DNA from: Pseudomonas sp. IAC-BECa141
GTDB lineage: Bacteria > Pseudomonadota > Gammaproteobacteria > Pseudomonadales > Pseudomonadaceae
Direction of reading: 5' to 3'
NCBI RefSeq assembly: GCF_020544405.1
Contig: NZ_CP065410.1
Span: 1,612,001 to 1,676,000 of the forward strand
DNA: 64,000 bases
Shown: positions 52,186 to 60,741 of the stretch, one piece after another
Numbering within the stretch: the stretch's first letter is position 1
Layout: each line of letters opens with the position of its first letter
Translations under genes and position numbers: made by a program
The notes under the pieces: model-generated
What the model was told of the DNA's origin: nothing
What the model saw: the letters and a program-made list of their open reading frames with translations, nothing else
The model's database searches: none

Positions 52186-52776
52186 TTATGCGGGGGTGTG
52201 CTCTTCCATCGCCGCTTTATAGATCGAGTTTTTCGGCTGGGCGAACAGCCTTTCCACCATCGGTTCGAAGAAGCTCAACGGCAAGGTGTCGTACTCGGGG
52301 TCGAACGCCGCCGCGTCGTATCTGGCGCAGAACTCTGCGGTCGCCAGAAACTGCGGATGGTCGCTGAATTGCTCGCGCAGGTGCCGATCCATGCCAAGGT
52401 GATGGAAAAAGTAGTAGCCCTGGAAGATCCCGTGCTTTTCCACCATCCACAGGTTTTCGGCGCTGACGAACGGCTTGAGGATGGCGGCGGCGATGTCCGG
52501 GTGATTGTAGGAGCCGAGGGTGTCGCCGATGTCGTGGAGCAGGGCGCAGACCACGTATTCCTCGTCGCGCCCGTCGCGAAAGGCGCGGGTTGCGGTTTGC
52601 AGCGAGTGGGTCAGGCGATCCACCGGAAAACCGCCGAAATCGCCTTCCAGCAGTTTCAGGTGGGCCATGATCCGGCCCGGTAATTGGCGGGCGTAGGCGC
52701 TGAAGTCCGCCGCAATGATCGCCCAGTCGTCCTGTGTACCGTCCTTCATGTGGGTGAAACGGGCAGTGGCATTCAT
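52186..52776 (-). CDS. HD-domain protein
   Basis: A 196-residue HD-superfamily protein. Metal-binding residues are seen in LTHSLQTATRAFRDGRDEEYVVCALLHDIGD (the HD pair), with further histidines in VEKHGIFQGYYFFHHLGM. The fold usually hydrolyses phosphate esters of nucleotides. It resembles the inositol-oxygenase-like HD group found in many proteobacteria. The start at 52776 is supported by GAGG seven bases upstream. The substrate is unknown. The Mpo1-like gene follows on the same strand to the right, so the two may be cotranscribed. Confidence 0.82.
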   Translation of the reverse strand: MNATARFTHMKDGTQDDWAIIAADFSAYARQLPGRIMAHLKLLEGDFGGFPVDRLTHSLQTATRAFRDGRDEEYVVCALLHDIGDTLGSYNHPDIAAAILKPFVSAENLWMVEKHGIFQGYYFFHHLGMDRHLREQFSDHPQFLATAEFCARYDAAAFDPEYDTLPLSFFEPMVERLFAQPKNSIYKAAMEEHTPA

Positions 52777-52800
52777 CGGCAATCCTCTTGGTCGGAATTT

Positions 52801-53112
52801 CTAGAACGGCACGCGGCCCAGGATCATGTCGCGGTACATGACGAAGTCGCCGAGCAGGCTGTAGAACGGGTGCTGGAAGGTGGCCGGGCGGTTTTTCTCG
52901 AAAAAGAAATGGCCGACCCAGGCAAAGCTGTAGCCCGCCAGCGGTAACGCAAGCAACAGCAGCCAGGCGCCCTTGGCGATGGTCAGGGCAAGAATGAAGA
53001 TCACCAGCGTCGTACCGATGAAATGCAGGCGACGGCAGGTGCTGTTGTTGTGCTCGCTGAGGTAATACGGATAGAACTCGGCGAAGCTGTTGAAATGCCT
53101 GATGGTTTCCAC
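52801..53112 (-). CDS. Mpo1-like (DUF962) family protein
   Basis: A 103-residue membrane protein beginning VETIRHFNSFAEFYPYYLSEHNNSTCRRLHFIGT, with histidines in the family positions (SEHNN, RLHFIGT, GHFFFEKNRPATFQHP) and two to three hydrophobic segments. Yeast Mpo1 is an Fe(II)-dependent dioxygenase that oxidises 2-hydroxy fatty acids; bacterial roles are less known. I favour the GTG at 53112, preceded by AGAG nine bases upstream, since homologues start at this point. A start at 53187 would add 25 residues. Confidence 0.82.
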   Translation of the reverse strand: METIRHFNSFAEFYPYYLSEHNNSTCRRLHFIGTTLVIFILALTIAKGAWLLLLALPLAGYSFAWVGHFFFEKNRPATFQHPFYSLLGDFVMYRDMILGRVPF

Positions 53113-53279
53113 GACTGCGATCTCTGTGGTTGTTGTTCTGATTGCAAGTTGTTCGGCGGGTAGCTTATTTGAGTCTAGAGTGATCAATGGCGTCGGCCAG
53201 TGACAATCGGCGCCACTTTACTATCCTTGGAAAATCCGCCGTAGAATGCGGCTCATCATGTCATCCAAGAAAAAACGCC

Positions 53280-54341
53280 ATGAGCGAACGAACGACTTCT
53301 GCAAGCTGGGCAATGGGGATTGTCAAAGCACTGGAAATGGACGGCCTGGATTGCCGGGTTCTGTTCAAACAGCTAGGGCTCGATTACGCGGCGCTGGATG
53401 ATCCGGATGCACGCTTCCCACAGGATTCCATGACCCGACTCTGGCAACGGGCGGTCGAGCTGTCCGGCAATCCGGCCATCGGCCTGAACATGGGCAAAGT
53501 GGTGCGGCCGGCTTCGTTCCATGTCGCGGGTTATGCGCTGATGTCCAGTAATACGCTGGCCGAAGGTTTTCAGCGACTGGTGCGTTATCAGCGAATCATT
53601 GCCGAAAGTGCCGACCTGAGTTTTCGCCTGCTCGACGAAGGTTATGCGCTGATTCTGACGGTGCATGGCGATCACCTGCCGCCGACCCGGCAAAGTGCCG
53701 AAGCCTCGCTGGCCTGCGCGCTGGCGCTGTGCGGCTGGCTGACCGGGCGCATGCTGCACCCGCGCAAAGTGCTGGTGCAGGGCGACGAGCCGGATGATCT
53801 TGAACCCTACAAACAAGCCTTTCATGCACCGCTGGTGTTCAACGCGCCGTACGACGCGCTGATCTTCGAACGGGCCGACATGGAAGCGCCACTGCCCACC
53901 GCCAACGAAGCGATGGCGCTGTTGCACGACCGGTTTGCCGGGGAATATCTGGCGCGGTTTTCGGAAAGTCGCGTGACCCACAAAGCACGACAGGTCCTGT
54001 GTCGTTTGCTGCCCCAGGGCGAGCCCAAGCGCGATACGGTAGCGCAGACCCTGCATCTGTCGCAGCGAACCTTGCAACGGCGCTTGCAGGAGGAGGGCAC
54101 CAGTTTTCAGCAGTTGCTCGACGACACCCGCCGCGAACTCGCCGAGCAATACCTGGCGCAGCCGAGCATGACCTTGCTGGAGATTGCCTATCTGCTGGGG
54201 TTTGCCGATCCGAGCAACTTCTTCCGCGCCTTCCGTCGCTGGTTCGACACCACGCCCGGCGATTACCGGGCGCGGTTGCTGGAAGCGCCGAACGCGATCA
54301 GTGACGCCAGAACGCCGGAATACACAGTACAAACACCGTAA
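53280..54341 (+). CDS. AraC-family transcriptional regulator (arabinose-binding-type N-domain)
   Basis: A 353-residue OruR/ArgR-like AraC regulator. The N-terminal domain (GIVKALEMDGLDCRVLFKQLGLDYAALDDPDARFPQDSMTRLWQRAVELSGNPAIGL) is the type found with amino-acid and lipid catabolism regulators. The C-terminal helix-turn-helix pair ends with the typical LLEIAYLLGFADPSNFFRAFRRWFDTTPGDYR. The effector is not visible. The start at 53280 gives the family N-terminus. Its last 44 bp overlap the convergent trkH gene. Confidence 0.9.
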   Translation: MSERTTSASWAMGIVKALEMDGLDCRVLFKQLGLDYAALDDPDARFPQDSMTRLWQRAVELSGNPAIGLNMGKVVRPASFHVAGYALMSSNTLAEGFQRLVRYQRIIAESADLSFRLLDEGYALILTVHGDHLPPTRQSAEASLACALALCGWLTGRMLHPRKVLVQGDEPDDLEPYKQAFHAPLVFNAPYDALIFERADMEAPLPTANEAMALLHDRFAGEYLARFSESRVTHKARQVLCRLLPQGEPKRDTVAQTLHLSQRTLQRRLQEEGTSFQQLLDDTRRELAEQYLAQPSMTLLEIAYLLGFADPSNFFRAFRRWFDTTPGDYRARLLEAPNAISDARTPEYTVQTP

Positions 54342-55752
54342 TGATCTCCAATCGGCCGAGCAGCATGCCGAATGACAGAATCCATTTGGCCGCATCCGGC
54401 AGACTGGCGAAGTTGCCGGCCGGGCCAATGGTCTCGCCCAGGCCGGGACCGACGCCGGACACGGTGCTGGCGGCGCCGGTCAACGCAGTCATCCAGTCCA
54501 CGCCCAATAGCGACAGCAGCAGGGCGATCACGCAGATAGTGATGGCGAAGAAGAACGAAAAGGTCAGAATCGAACGGACGATTTCTTCGTCGAGGCGGTG
54601 ACCGTTGTACTTCTGCTTGATCACCGCCCGTGGGTGAATCAGCTGGTTAAGGTTGGCCTTGAGCAGGATGTAGGCGACCTGAAAGCGGAAGATCTTGATC
54701 CCACCCGCCGTCGATCCGGAACAGCCACCGACGAAACCCAGATAGAAGAACAGCATCAGCGAGAAATTGCCCCACAGGCTGTAGTCCCCCAATGCAAACC
54801 CCGTGGTAGTGACTACCGACGTCACGTTCAGCGCCACATGGCGCAGCGCGTCCAGCCAATGCAGGTTGGTGGTCCACCAGTACCAGGTGCCGAGCACCAG
54901 CCAGGTCACCAGCAACATGCCGAGCAAACCCTGCACCTGTTGATCCTTGATCAGCGCCCGACGGTTGCCGCGCAGCGTTGCCACGTACAGGGTGAACGGC
55001 AGGCTGCCGAGGATCATCACCACCACCGCCACCCAGTGCACCGCCGGTTGCGTCCACTTGGCCAGGGACTGGTCGGAAGTCGAGAACCCGCCGGTGGAAA
55101 TTGCCGACATCGCGTGGTTGATCGCATCGAACGGGCTCATCCCGGCCCACCAGAACGCCAGGCTGCCGAGAATCGTGATGCCCACGTACGCCGCCACGAT
55201 CAGCCGCGCCACCATATGCGAGCGGGGCATGACCTTTTCCGAGCGGTCCGAGGATTCGGTCTGGAACAGGCGCATGCCACCGATACGCAGCAGCGGCAGG
55301 ATCGCCACCGCCATGCCGATGAAGCCGATGCCGCCGATCCAGTGCAGCAGCGAGCGCCACATCAGGATGCCGGGGGACATGTCGTCCAGATGATTGAGCA
55401 CGGTCGACCCGGTGGCCGTGATGCCGGACATGCTTTCGAAGAACGAGTCGGTGTAGCTGATGTGTTGGGTCAGCAAAAACGGCAGTGCGGCGAAAATGCA
55501 CACCACCAGCCAGCTGCTGACGGTCAGCAGGTACATGTCACGGGGGCGCAGGTGGATGTGTTCCGGACGCCCCGGAATCACCAGCGCGAGGCCGGCGACG
55601 AAGGTGATCATGCTCGCCCAGAGGAACGACGGCAGATCGCCGGTGCGCTCGAAAATCACCAGGGTGGCCATCGGCACGACCATGGCGATGGCCAGGGTGA
55701 TCAGGAAGATGCCGATGATGAAACCAATGATCCGTAAGGTCGGCAACGCCAT
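54298..55752 (-). CDS. trkH: Trk system potassium uptake protein TrkH
   Basis: A 484-residue potassium transporter subunit with the TrkH pore-loop motifs (ESMSGITATGSTVL, AISTGGFSTSD, VTTTGFALGDYSLWG and a final STVSGVGPGLGETIG) in four repeats of membrane-pore-membrane. It forms the channel that works with cytoplasmic TrkA, encoded elsewhere. Length and start are standard. The 3' end overlaps the AraC gene tail to tail. Confidence 0.95.
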   Translation of the reverse strand: MALPTLRIIGFIIGIFLITLAIAMVVPMATLVIFERTGDLPSFLWASMITFVAGLALVIPGRPEHIHLRPRDMYLLTVSSWLVVCIFAALPFLLTQHISYTDSFFESMSGITATGSTVLNHLDDMSPGILMWRSLLHWIGGIGFIGMAVAILPLLRIGGMRLFQTESSDRSEKVMPRSHMVARLIVAAYVGITILGSLAFWWAGMSPFDAINHAMSAISTGGFSTSDQSLAKWTQPAVHWVAVVVMILGSLPFTLYVATLRGNRRALIKDQQVQGLLGMLLVTWLVLGTWYWWTTNLHWLDALRHVALNVTSVVTTTGFALGDYSLWGNFSLMLFFYLGFVGGCSGSTAGGIKIFRFQVAYILLKANLNQLIHPRAVIKQKYNGHRLDEEIVRSILTFSFFFAITICVIALLLSLLGVDWMTALTGAASTVSGVGPGLGETIGPAGNFASLPDAAKWILSFGMLLGRLEIITVFVLCIPAFWRH

Positions 55753-55873
55753 GAAGTCCGCTCGGGCTGATGTGGGAAGGGCGCCATTCTACCTGCGGTG
55801 CAAGGCATGTAAACCGACGCGTCTGGATCACTTGCAGCTAGAATAGCCGGACATTTTTTTCAGGAGGTGGCCG

Positions 55874-56440
55874 ATGCAGGCTCTCGACGCTTTGCTCAAC
55901 CGTGTTTCCGTTCCACGACTGATCGATCCGGCCCCTACCGCCGAACAGCGCGAAGTGCTGTTTGCCGCCGCGACCCGCGCACCGGATCACGGCCATTTGC
56001 AGCCGTATCGCTTCCTGACCGTCGAAGGTGCGGCGCGTGAGCAGATGGGCGAGTTGCTGGCCGAAGCTGCAAAAATGCAGGAAGGCGAAGTCACTGAAGC
56101 GATGATCGACAAGGCGCGCAACGGTCCGCTGCGCGCGCCGCTGGTGGTCGTGGTCATCGCCAGGTTGCAGGATCACGTCAAATACCCGAAGGCCGAGCAA
56201 CGGCTGGCGGCGGGCTGTGCAGCGCACGGAATTTTGTTGGCGGCTTATGCGCAGGGGATTGGCGCGGTGTGGCGTACCGGTGATCTGGCGTACTCGAAAC
56301 ATGTCGCCAAGGGCCTGGGCCTGACGGATGACGAAGAGGTGATTGCCTTCCTGTACCTCGGCACGCCGCAGAAAGAACCGCGGGTGGCCGAGAAGGTTGA
56401 TCTGGCGGAGTTTGTCAGCGCCTGGCCGGCAAAGGCTTGA
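55874..56440 (+). CDS. Nitroreductase-family flavoprotein (YdjA-like)
   Basis: A 188-residue NAD(P)H-dependent FMN protein. FMN-contacting sequences are RAPDHGHLQPYRFLTV near residue 35 and GIGAVWRTGDLAY near 135. The shape matches the small YdjA type, lacking part of the classic nitroreductase. Natural substrate unknown. GGAGGTGGCCG precedes the ATG at 55874. It stands between trkH and the convergent CpxA-like gene and is probably monocistronic. Confidence 0.88.
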   Translation: MQALDALLNRVSVPRLIDPAPTAEQREVLFAAATRAPDHGHLQPYRFLTVEGAAREQMGELLAEAAKMQEGEVTEAMIDKARNGPLRAPLVVVVIARLQDHVKYPKAEQRLAAGCAAHGILLAAYAQGIGAVWRTGDLAYSKHVAKGLGLTDDEEVIAFLYLGTPQKEPRVAEKVDLAEFVSAWPAKA

Positions 56441-56445
56441 CTCCA

Positions 56446-57786
56446 TCAGGGCTGTACAACAGCTCCCGGCTCCAGCGGTAACTCCAGACTGGCCACAAAA
56501 CCGCCCTGCGGATGATTGGCCAGCACCAGCGTCCCGCCATGCCGCTCCGCCGCCCGTCGGGCAATCGCCAGTCCCAGGCCATGCCCGGCAGCGGTCTGCC
56601 CCGGCGCCCGATAAAACGGTTCGCCCAACTGGCTCAGATGCTCTGCCTGCACCCCCGGCCCATGATCACGCACGCTGACCACGATCCGCTCGCCCTGACG
56701 TGACGCCTGCATTTCAATTGCCTGCCCGACCGGGTTGAAGCGCTGGGCATTGCGCAGCAGGTTGTCCACGGCGCGTTCGATCATGGTCGGCCAGCCTGTC
56801 AGATTGAGCGCCGGCTCGGCTTCCAGCCGCACCGTCTGCTCCGGCGAGCCGAGTTGCGCGTCCTTTTGCACGGTGGCGAGCAAGGCATTCAGATCCACGT
56901 CTTCGGCGCTGGCGTTGTCGGCATCGACCCGCGCCAGCACCAGAATTTCACTGATCAGCGCTTCCAGCCGGTCGCATTCGCGGGTCAGACGCGGCCAGAG
57001 TTTTTCCCGTTCTTCGGGGCTCGCCCGTTCAGCCAGTGCCAGGGCGATGCGCAGCCGTGCCAGCGGTGAGCGCAATTCGTGGGATACGTCGCGCAGCAAC
57101 TGGCGCTGACTGCCAATCAGGCTTTGCAGGCGGGCGCCCATGCGGTTGAAGTCGTTGGCCAGCACGCCGAATTCATCGCGGCGGTTGGCCAGTTGCGCCA
57201 GGCTGTTCTGCTGATAAGTGGTCTGGCCGAGGTCGTGCACTGCGCCGCGCAAGCGACTGAGCGGGCGGGTGATGGAAAACGTCACCAGAAGGCTGAAGAG
57301 GGTCAGCACCACCAACGCAATGCCCAGCGCACTCAACGGCCAGAGCAGGCTTTCGCGGTGCCAGGCGTCGAGTTCCGGGTGCGGGATGCGGTAGATGAAG
57401 AGGTAGGTGTCGCCGCTTTTGTCGCTGGTGAATTCGTCCGTCAGACGCCTCCATGGCAGGCGTCGGTCATCGTTGTGCTGCCGCGCCTCGAAGGCGGCCG
57501 CACGCCGGGGGAAGGTGCCGCGCACCAGCGGGTCGCCGCTTTCGTTCAGCACTTGAACGTCGATGTGGTACTGGCGTTTGCGCTGTTCGAGGATGTCCTG
57601 TGCGGCGTCTTCGCCCTGGGCTTCGTAAGTCTGCGTCCAATCGGCGGCCAGGGTGTTGAGGCCCGGATGGCGGCTGAGGATCCATGCGTCCTGGTTGAGC
57701 ATGTGCCCCAGCAGAATGGAAAGCCCTGCAACCAGAGCGATGGCCAGCCAGAAGCTGGCGAGAATACGCCAGAACAATGAACGCAC
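56446..57786 (-). CDS. Sensor histidine kinase (CpxA-like, PA3206 type)
   Basis: A 446-residue membrane sensor kinase. TM1 is at residues ~8-28, a periplasmic sensor domain at ~30-148, TM2 at ~149-172, then HAMP. The phosphorylated His237 is in DVSHELRSPLARLR, and the ATPase has N (DNLLRNAQRFN), G1 (DHGPGV) and G2 (GHGLGLAIARR). It starts at GTG 57786, with GAGGAATAATT upstream. With the Spy-like gene and the response regulator to the right it forms a Cpx-like envelope-stress module, separated from the Spy gene by a REP pair. It probably senses misfolded or damaged periplasmic components. Confidence 0.9.
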   Translation of the reverse strand: MRSLFWRILASFWLAIALVAGLSILLGHMLNQDAWILSRHPGLNTLAADWTQTYEAQGEDAAQDILEQRKRQYHIDVQVLNESGDPLVRGTFPRRAAAFEARQHNDDRRLPWRRLTDEFTSDKSGDTYLFIYRIPHPELDAWHRESLLWPLSALGIALVVLTLFSLLVTFSITRPLSRLRGAVHDLGQTTYQQNSLAQLANRRDEFGVLANDFNRMGARLQSLIGSQRQLLRDVSHELRSPLARLRIALALAERASPEEREKLWPRLTRECDRLEALISEILVLARVDADNASAEDVDLNALLATVQKDAQLGSPEQTVRLEAEPALNLTGWPTMIERAVDNLLRNAQRFNPVGQAIEMQASRQGERIVVSVRDHGPGVQAEHLSQLGEPFYRAPGQTAAGHGLGLAIARRAAERHGGTLVLANHPQGGFVASLELPLEPGAVVQP

Positions 57787-57816
57787 AATTATTCCTCAGA
57801 ACACACGCAAAACCCT

Positions 57817-57903
57817 GTGGGAGCGAGCTTGCTCGCGAATGCGGTGGATCAGACAAGAACATGCTGACTGACACTTCGCATTCGCGAGCAAGCTCGCTCC
57901 CAC
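57817..57903. repeat. REP doublet (BIME)
   Basis: Two inverted REP sequences, GTGGGAGCGAGCTTGCTCGC with the following GAATGCGG and the reverse complement, are separated by 33 bp. They lie between the Spy-like gene and the kinase gene and form a long hairpin when transcribed, likely lowering kinase expression relative to spy. Confidence 0.92.
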
Positions 57904-57954
57904 ATTGGGCTGGATAAACAAAGACCCGACGGCGTGAACCGTCGGGTCAGAACA

Positions 57955-58404
57955 TTATTGCGCTTTTTGCGGCTGTTGCGCTTTCCAGGCTTTGAACTCG
58001 GCCCATTCGGCGCGACGCTCGGCCTGTTTCTTCTGGATCTCGTCGAATTTCTTCTGTTGATCCGGTTTCAACACGGCGCGGACATCGGACTCGGCTTTCT
58101 TGTGGTTGGCCGCCATCTCGTCCTTCATGGCTTTCTGGTCGGCTGGCGAGAGTTTCTCCAGGTATTTTTCGACCGTCTGCTTACGTTCGTGCATCTGCTC
58201 GCCCATGATCTTGCGGATCTGCTCGCGCTGTTCGCGGGACAGGTCCAGCTCGCTGTACGGGCCTTTGCCGTGCATGCCGTGCATCTGACCGCCATGGCGC
58301 GGGCCGTCCAGCGGGCCACCCATCGGGCCGCCATCTTGTGGCATGGCCATGGCGACGGTCGGCAGGGCAGCGGCAAACATCAGAGCGATAAGTGTCTTGC
58401 GCAT
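57955..58404 (-). CDS. Spy/CpxP family periplasmic protein
   Basis: A 149-residue periplasmic chaperone-like protein. Signal peptide MRKTLIALMFAAALPTVAMA, then a Gly/His-rich stretch (PQDGGPMGGPLDGPRHGGQMHGMHGKGP) and helices with two LTxxQ-like motifs (LDLSREQREQIRKIM; KLSPADQKAMKDEM). CpxP and Spy are both induced under envelope stress; CpxP restrains the kinase. The neighbouring kinase and response-regulator genes support this role. Confidence 0.9.
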   Translation of the reverse strand: MRKTLIALMFAAALPTVAMAMPQDGGPMGGPLDGPRHGGQMHGMHGKGPYSELDLSREQREQIRKIMGEQMHERKQTVEKYLEKLSPADQKAMKDEMAANHKKAESDVRAVLKPDQQKKFDEIQKKQAERRAEWAEFKAWKAQQPQKAQ

Positions 58405-58540
58405 GGTGAATCTCCTTTGTCTCGTTCCCGGTACGTTCCGGATGAGTACAGATTACGGAGATCAAGGTCAGCGGCGGTCAGCGCTGTGTAAAGCTTGGGT
58501 AAACACGTTTTCGCGCCGACCTGACAAAACTTACAGACAA

Positions 58541-59218
58541 TCAGAGGCTGTAGTAGTAGCCACGGCTGCGCAGGGCAACGATGCGTGGGCGGCCGTCGGG
58601 GTGCGGGCCGATCTTTTTGCGCAGGTTGCTGACGTGCATGTCGAGGCTGCGGTCGTACAGGGTCAGCTTGCGGCCGAGGGCGATCTGCGCCAGTTCCTGT
58701 TTGTCCAGCGGCTCGCCCGGTTGCTTGAGCAGGGCTTCGAGCAGGCGGCTTTCGGAGACGGTGAGGGTGAACTCCTTTTCGTCGATGCTGACCACGCCGC
58801 GCACCGGGCTGAAGCTCAGGTCGCCCAGTTCGAGCTGGGTCGACACGGCAGCCGGGTGGCTGCGGCGCAGCACGGCACGCAGGCGGGCGGTCAGTTCGCG
58901 CGGATCGCAGGGTTTGGCCAGGTAATCGTCGGCGCCCAGTTCCAGGCCGAGGATCCGGTCCAGCGGTTCGCCCCGCGCCGAGAGCATCAACACCGGCAGG
59001 TCGGCGTGATCGCTGCGCAGTTGCTTGAGCAGTTCCAGGCCGCTGCCATCGGGCAGCATCACGTCCAGCACCACGGCCGCCGGCGCGGTTTCGGCCAGCG
59101 CCTTGCGGGCGCTCTGACCATCGTGGCAGGCCCGGACCTGAAAGCCTTCCTGGCTCAGCCAGCTACTCAGGAGTTCACACAACTCCTGGTCATCATCAAT
59201 CAGTAACAGCTCGCTCAT
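58541..59218 (-). CDS. OmpR-family response regulator (CpxR-like)
   Basis: A 225-residue regulator. The receiver domain has the acidic pocket (Asp9, Asp10), the phospho-accepting Asp52 in VVLDVMLPDGSG, and Lys in YLAKPCDPREL. The C-terminal winged helix ends KKIGPHPDGRPRIVALRSRGYYYSL. It should act with the kinase at 56446 to control the spy-like gene located between them. It is separated from the spy-like gene by 136 bp, where the promoter of that gene must lie. The order on the minus strand is regulator, spy, kinase. Confidence 0.92.
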   Translation of the reverse strand: MSELLLIDDDQELCELLSSWLSQEGFQVRACHDGQSARKALAETAPAAVVLDVMLPDGSGLELLKQLRSDHADLPVLMLSARGEPLDRILGLELGADDYLAKPCDPRELTARLRAVLRRSHPAAVSTQLELGDLSFSPVRGVVSIDEKEFTLTVSESRLLEALLKQPGEPLDKQELAQIALGRKLTLYDRSLDMHVSNLRKKIGPHPDGRPRIVALRSRGYYYSL

Positions 59219-59225
59219 GACTCAC

Positions 59226-59636
59226 TCAATTTAGCCATTGCCGACGTTTTCGGCTTGCTCCACTGGCAAAGATACCGCAGAGCAGCGCCAATAGCGCTAC
59301 CCCGGCCCCGGTGACGAACCATTGCTGCTGTTCGGTCAGCAGGCGCGGCAGCGGGCTGGCCTGGGCTTCCTTGAGTTGCAGCTTCAGACGCTGGTTCTCC
59401 TGGCGCAGCCGGGCAAGTTGGGCGCTTTCGCGGGTGTTGTCGGCATTTTGCAGTTGTCTGCTCAGTTCTTCCCGTTGCTGCTCGCTGACCTTCAGGCGCT
59501 GCTGCAACTCAGTGATCTGACTGCCGGCGCTCAATGAAAGCGGCGTGGAATTGCCGTCTTCGGTGCTTTCTTCACCATGAGCGGGCGCCACGATCGACAA
59601 CGTGACCAACATCAGACACAACGGACCCTTGCGCAT
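59226..59636 (-). CDS. Signal-peptide, coiled-coil, single-TM protein
   Basis: A 136-residue protein: signal sequence (MRKGPLCLMLVTLSIVAPAHG), an acidic linker, a coiled coil (ITELQQRLKVSEQQREELSRQLQNADNTRESAQLARLRQENQRLKLQLKEA), then one C-terminal membrane helix (FVTGAGVALLALLCGIFA) with basic end (SRKRRQW). This shape recalls the coiled-coil part of YgiM/TIGR04211 proteins but without the SH3 domain. I choose ATG 59636 for the signal. It ends 7 bp before the CpxR-like start, so the two genes likely form one unit. Function unknown. Confidence 0.8.
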   Translation of the reverse strand: MRKGPLCLMLVTLSIVAPAHGEESTEDGNSTPLSLSAGSQITELQQRLKVSEQQREELSRQLQNADNTRESAQLARLRQENQRLKLQLKEAQASPLPRLLTEQQQWFVTGAGVALLALLCGIFASGASRKRRQWLN

Positions 59637-59706
59637 CGCGACTCCTGTTTCCAAATGGATATTGGGCAGGTTGTCGGCCGGCAAACGAGAATAATGAGCG
59701 ATTGAG

Positions 59707-59737
59707 AACGCGATGAGCCGACAAGGTTCATCGCGTT
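59707..59737. terminator. Hairpin after yciI
   Basis: AACGCGATGA and TCATCGCGTT form a perfect 10-bp stem with an 11-base loop, 19 bp after the yciI stop in the direction of transcription. The T tract is weak. Confidence 0.5.
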
Positions 59738-59756
59738 GAGGTATTGGCGGGGGAGG

Positions 59757-60056
59757 TTACGGCAGGACTTGCTTGAACGGCTTGACGATCACGTTGGCGT
59801 AGACGCCGGCGGCGATGTACGGGTCGGCATCGGCCCAGGCTTGCGCCGCGCTCAGGGAGTCGAACTCGGCAACGATCAGGCTGCCGCTGAAACCTGCTGC
59901 GCCCGGATCATTGCTGTCGATCGCCGGGTGCGGGCCGGCCAGCACAATGCGGCCTTCGCCCTTGAGCACTTGCAGGCGTTCAAGGTGCGCCGGGCGCGCA
60001 GCGAGGCGGGCGTCCAGGGAATTGGCGACGTCGGTGGCAATGATGGCGTAGAGCAT
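59757..60056 (-). CDS. YciI family protein
   Basis: A 99-residue ferredoxin-like fold protein: [45 protein letters not shown] and the C-terminal [22 protein letters not shown]. The conserved His (PAHLERL) and Asp match the family. The stop of yciB lies at 60058, so the ATG follows immediately; translational coupling is likely. The biochemical role is unknown. Confidence 0.92.
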   Translation of the reverse strand: MLYAIIATDVANSLDARLAARPAHLERLQVLKGEGRIVLAGPHPAIDSNDPGAAGFSGSLIVAEFDSLSAAQAWADADPYIAAGVYANVIVKPFKQVLP

Positions 60057-60057
60057 G

Positions 60058-60654
60058 TCAGTCCTCGGTTTTTGGCGTTGTGGTATCGGCGTCGTGCAGG
60101 TGACGGGACAGGTAGATGCCCTGACCGACCAGGAACAGCACGGTCATGCCCAGGCTGCCGAACACCTTGAAGTCCACCCAGATGCTCTGGAAGGTGAAGG
60201 CGACGAACAGGTTGGCGGCCCCGCAGAACAGGAAAAAGGCGATCCAGGCGATGTTCAGCCGGGTCCAGACCGGATCCGGCAGGGTCAGCGCGTGGCCCAT
60301 GATGCGCTTGATCAGCAGGCGGTCACCGATGAAATGGCTGCCGATGAAGGCCAGGGCAAACAGCCAGTTGACCACCGGGGCTTTCCATTTCAGGAAGGTT
60401 TCGCTGTGAAAGGCCAGAGTCAGGCTGCCGAACACAAGGCAGGCGACCAGCGTCAGCCACTGGCTCTTCTCCAGCTTGCGCTGCTTGATGAAGAGCGCGC
60501 CGTACACCACCAGGGAGCTGATGATCAGCATGGCGGTGGCACTGTAAATGCCGCCTACCGTCAGTTCATGGCCGGCAACGTCGACGGTGCGTGGATCGAG
60601 TTTGTAGACGATGAAGAACAGCAGAAGCGGGATGAAATCGATGAATTGTTTCAC
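60058..60654 (-). CDS. yciB: Septation protein A / inner membrane protein YciB
   Basis: A 198-residue inner-membrane protein with five hydrophobic helices, starting [35 protein letters not shown]. The motif [31 protein letters not shown] is typical. Homologues are involved in cell-envelope maintenance and septation. The start is a GTG at 60654. The YciI gene follows with the ATG right at its stop. Confidence 0.92.
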   Translation of the reverse strand: MKQFIDFIPLLLFFIVYKLDPRTVDVAGHELTVGGIYSATAMLIISSLVVYGALFIKQRKLEKSQWLTLVACLVFGSLTLAFHSETFLKWKAPVVNWLFALAFIGSHFIGDRLLIKRIMGHALTLPDPVWTRLNIAWIAFFLFCGAANLFVAFTFQSIWVDFKVFGSLGMTVLFLVGQGIYLSRHLHDADTTTPKTED

Positions 60655-60741
60655 AGTGAGAGCCAGAAGCTGGATGTGGCGGCATAATAACAAACATATG
60701 GGCGCGCGATAGCGCCAGCTGATTTGAGGTTACTCATCCCC

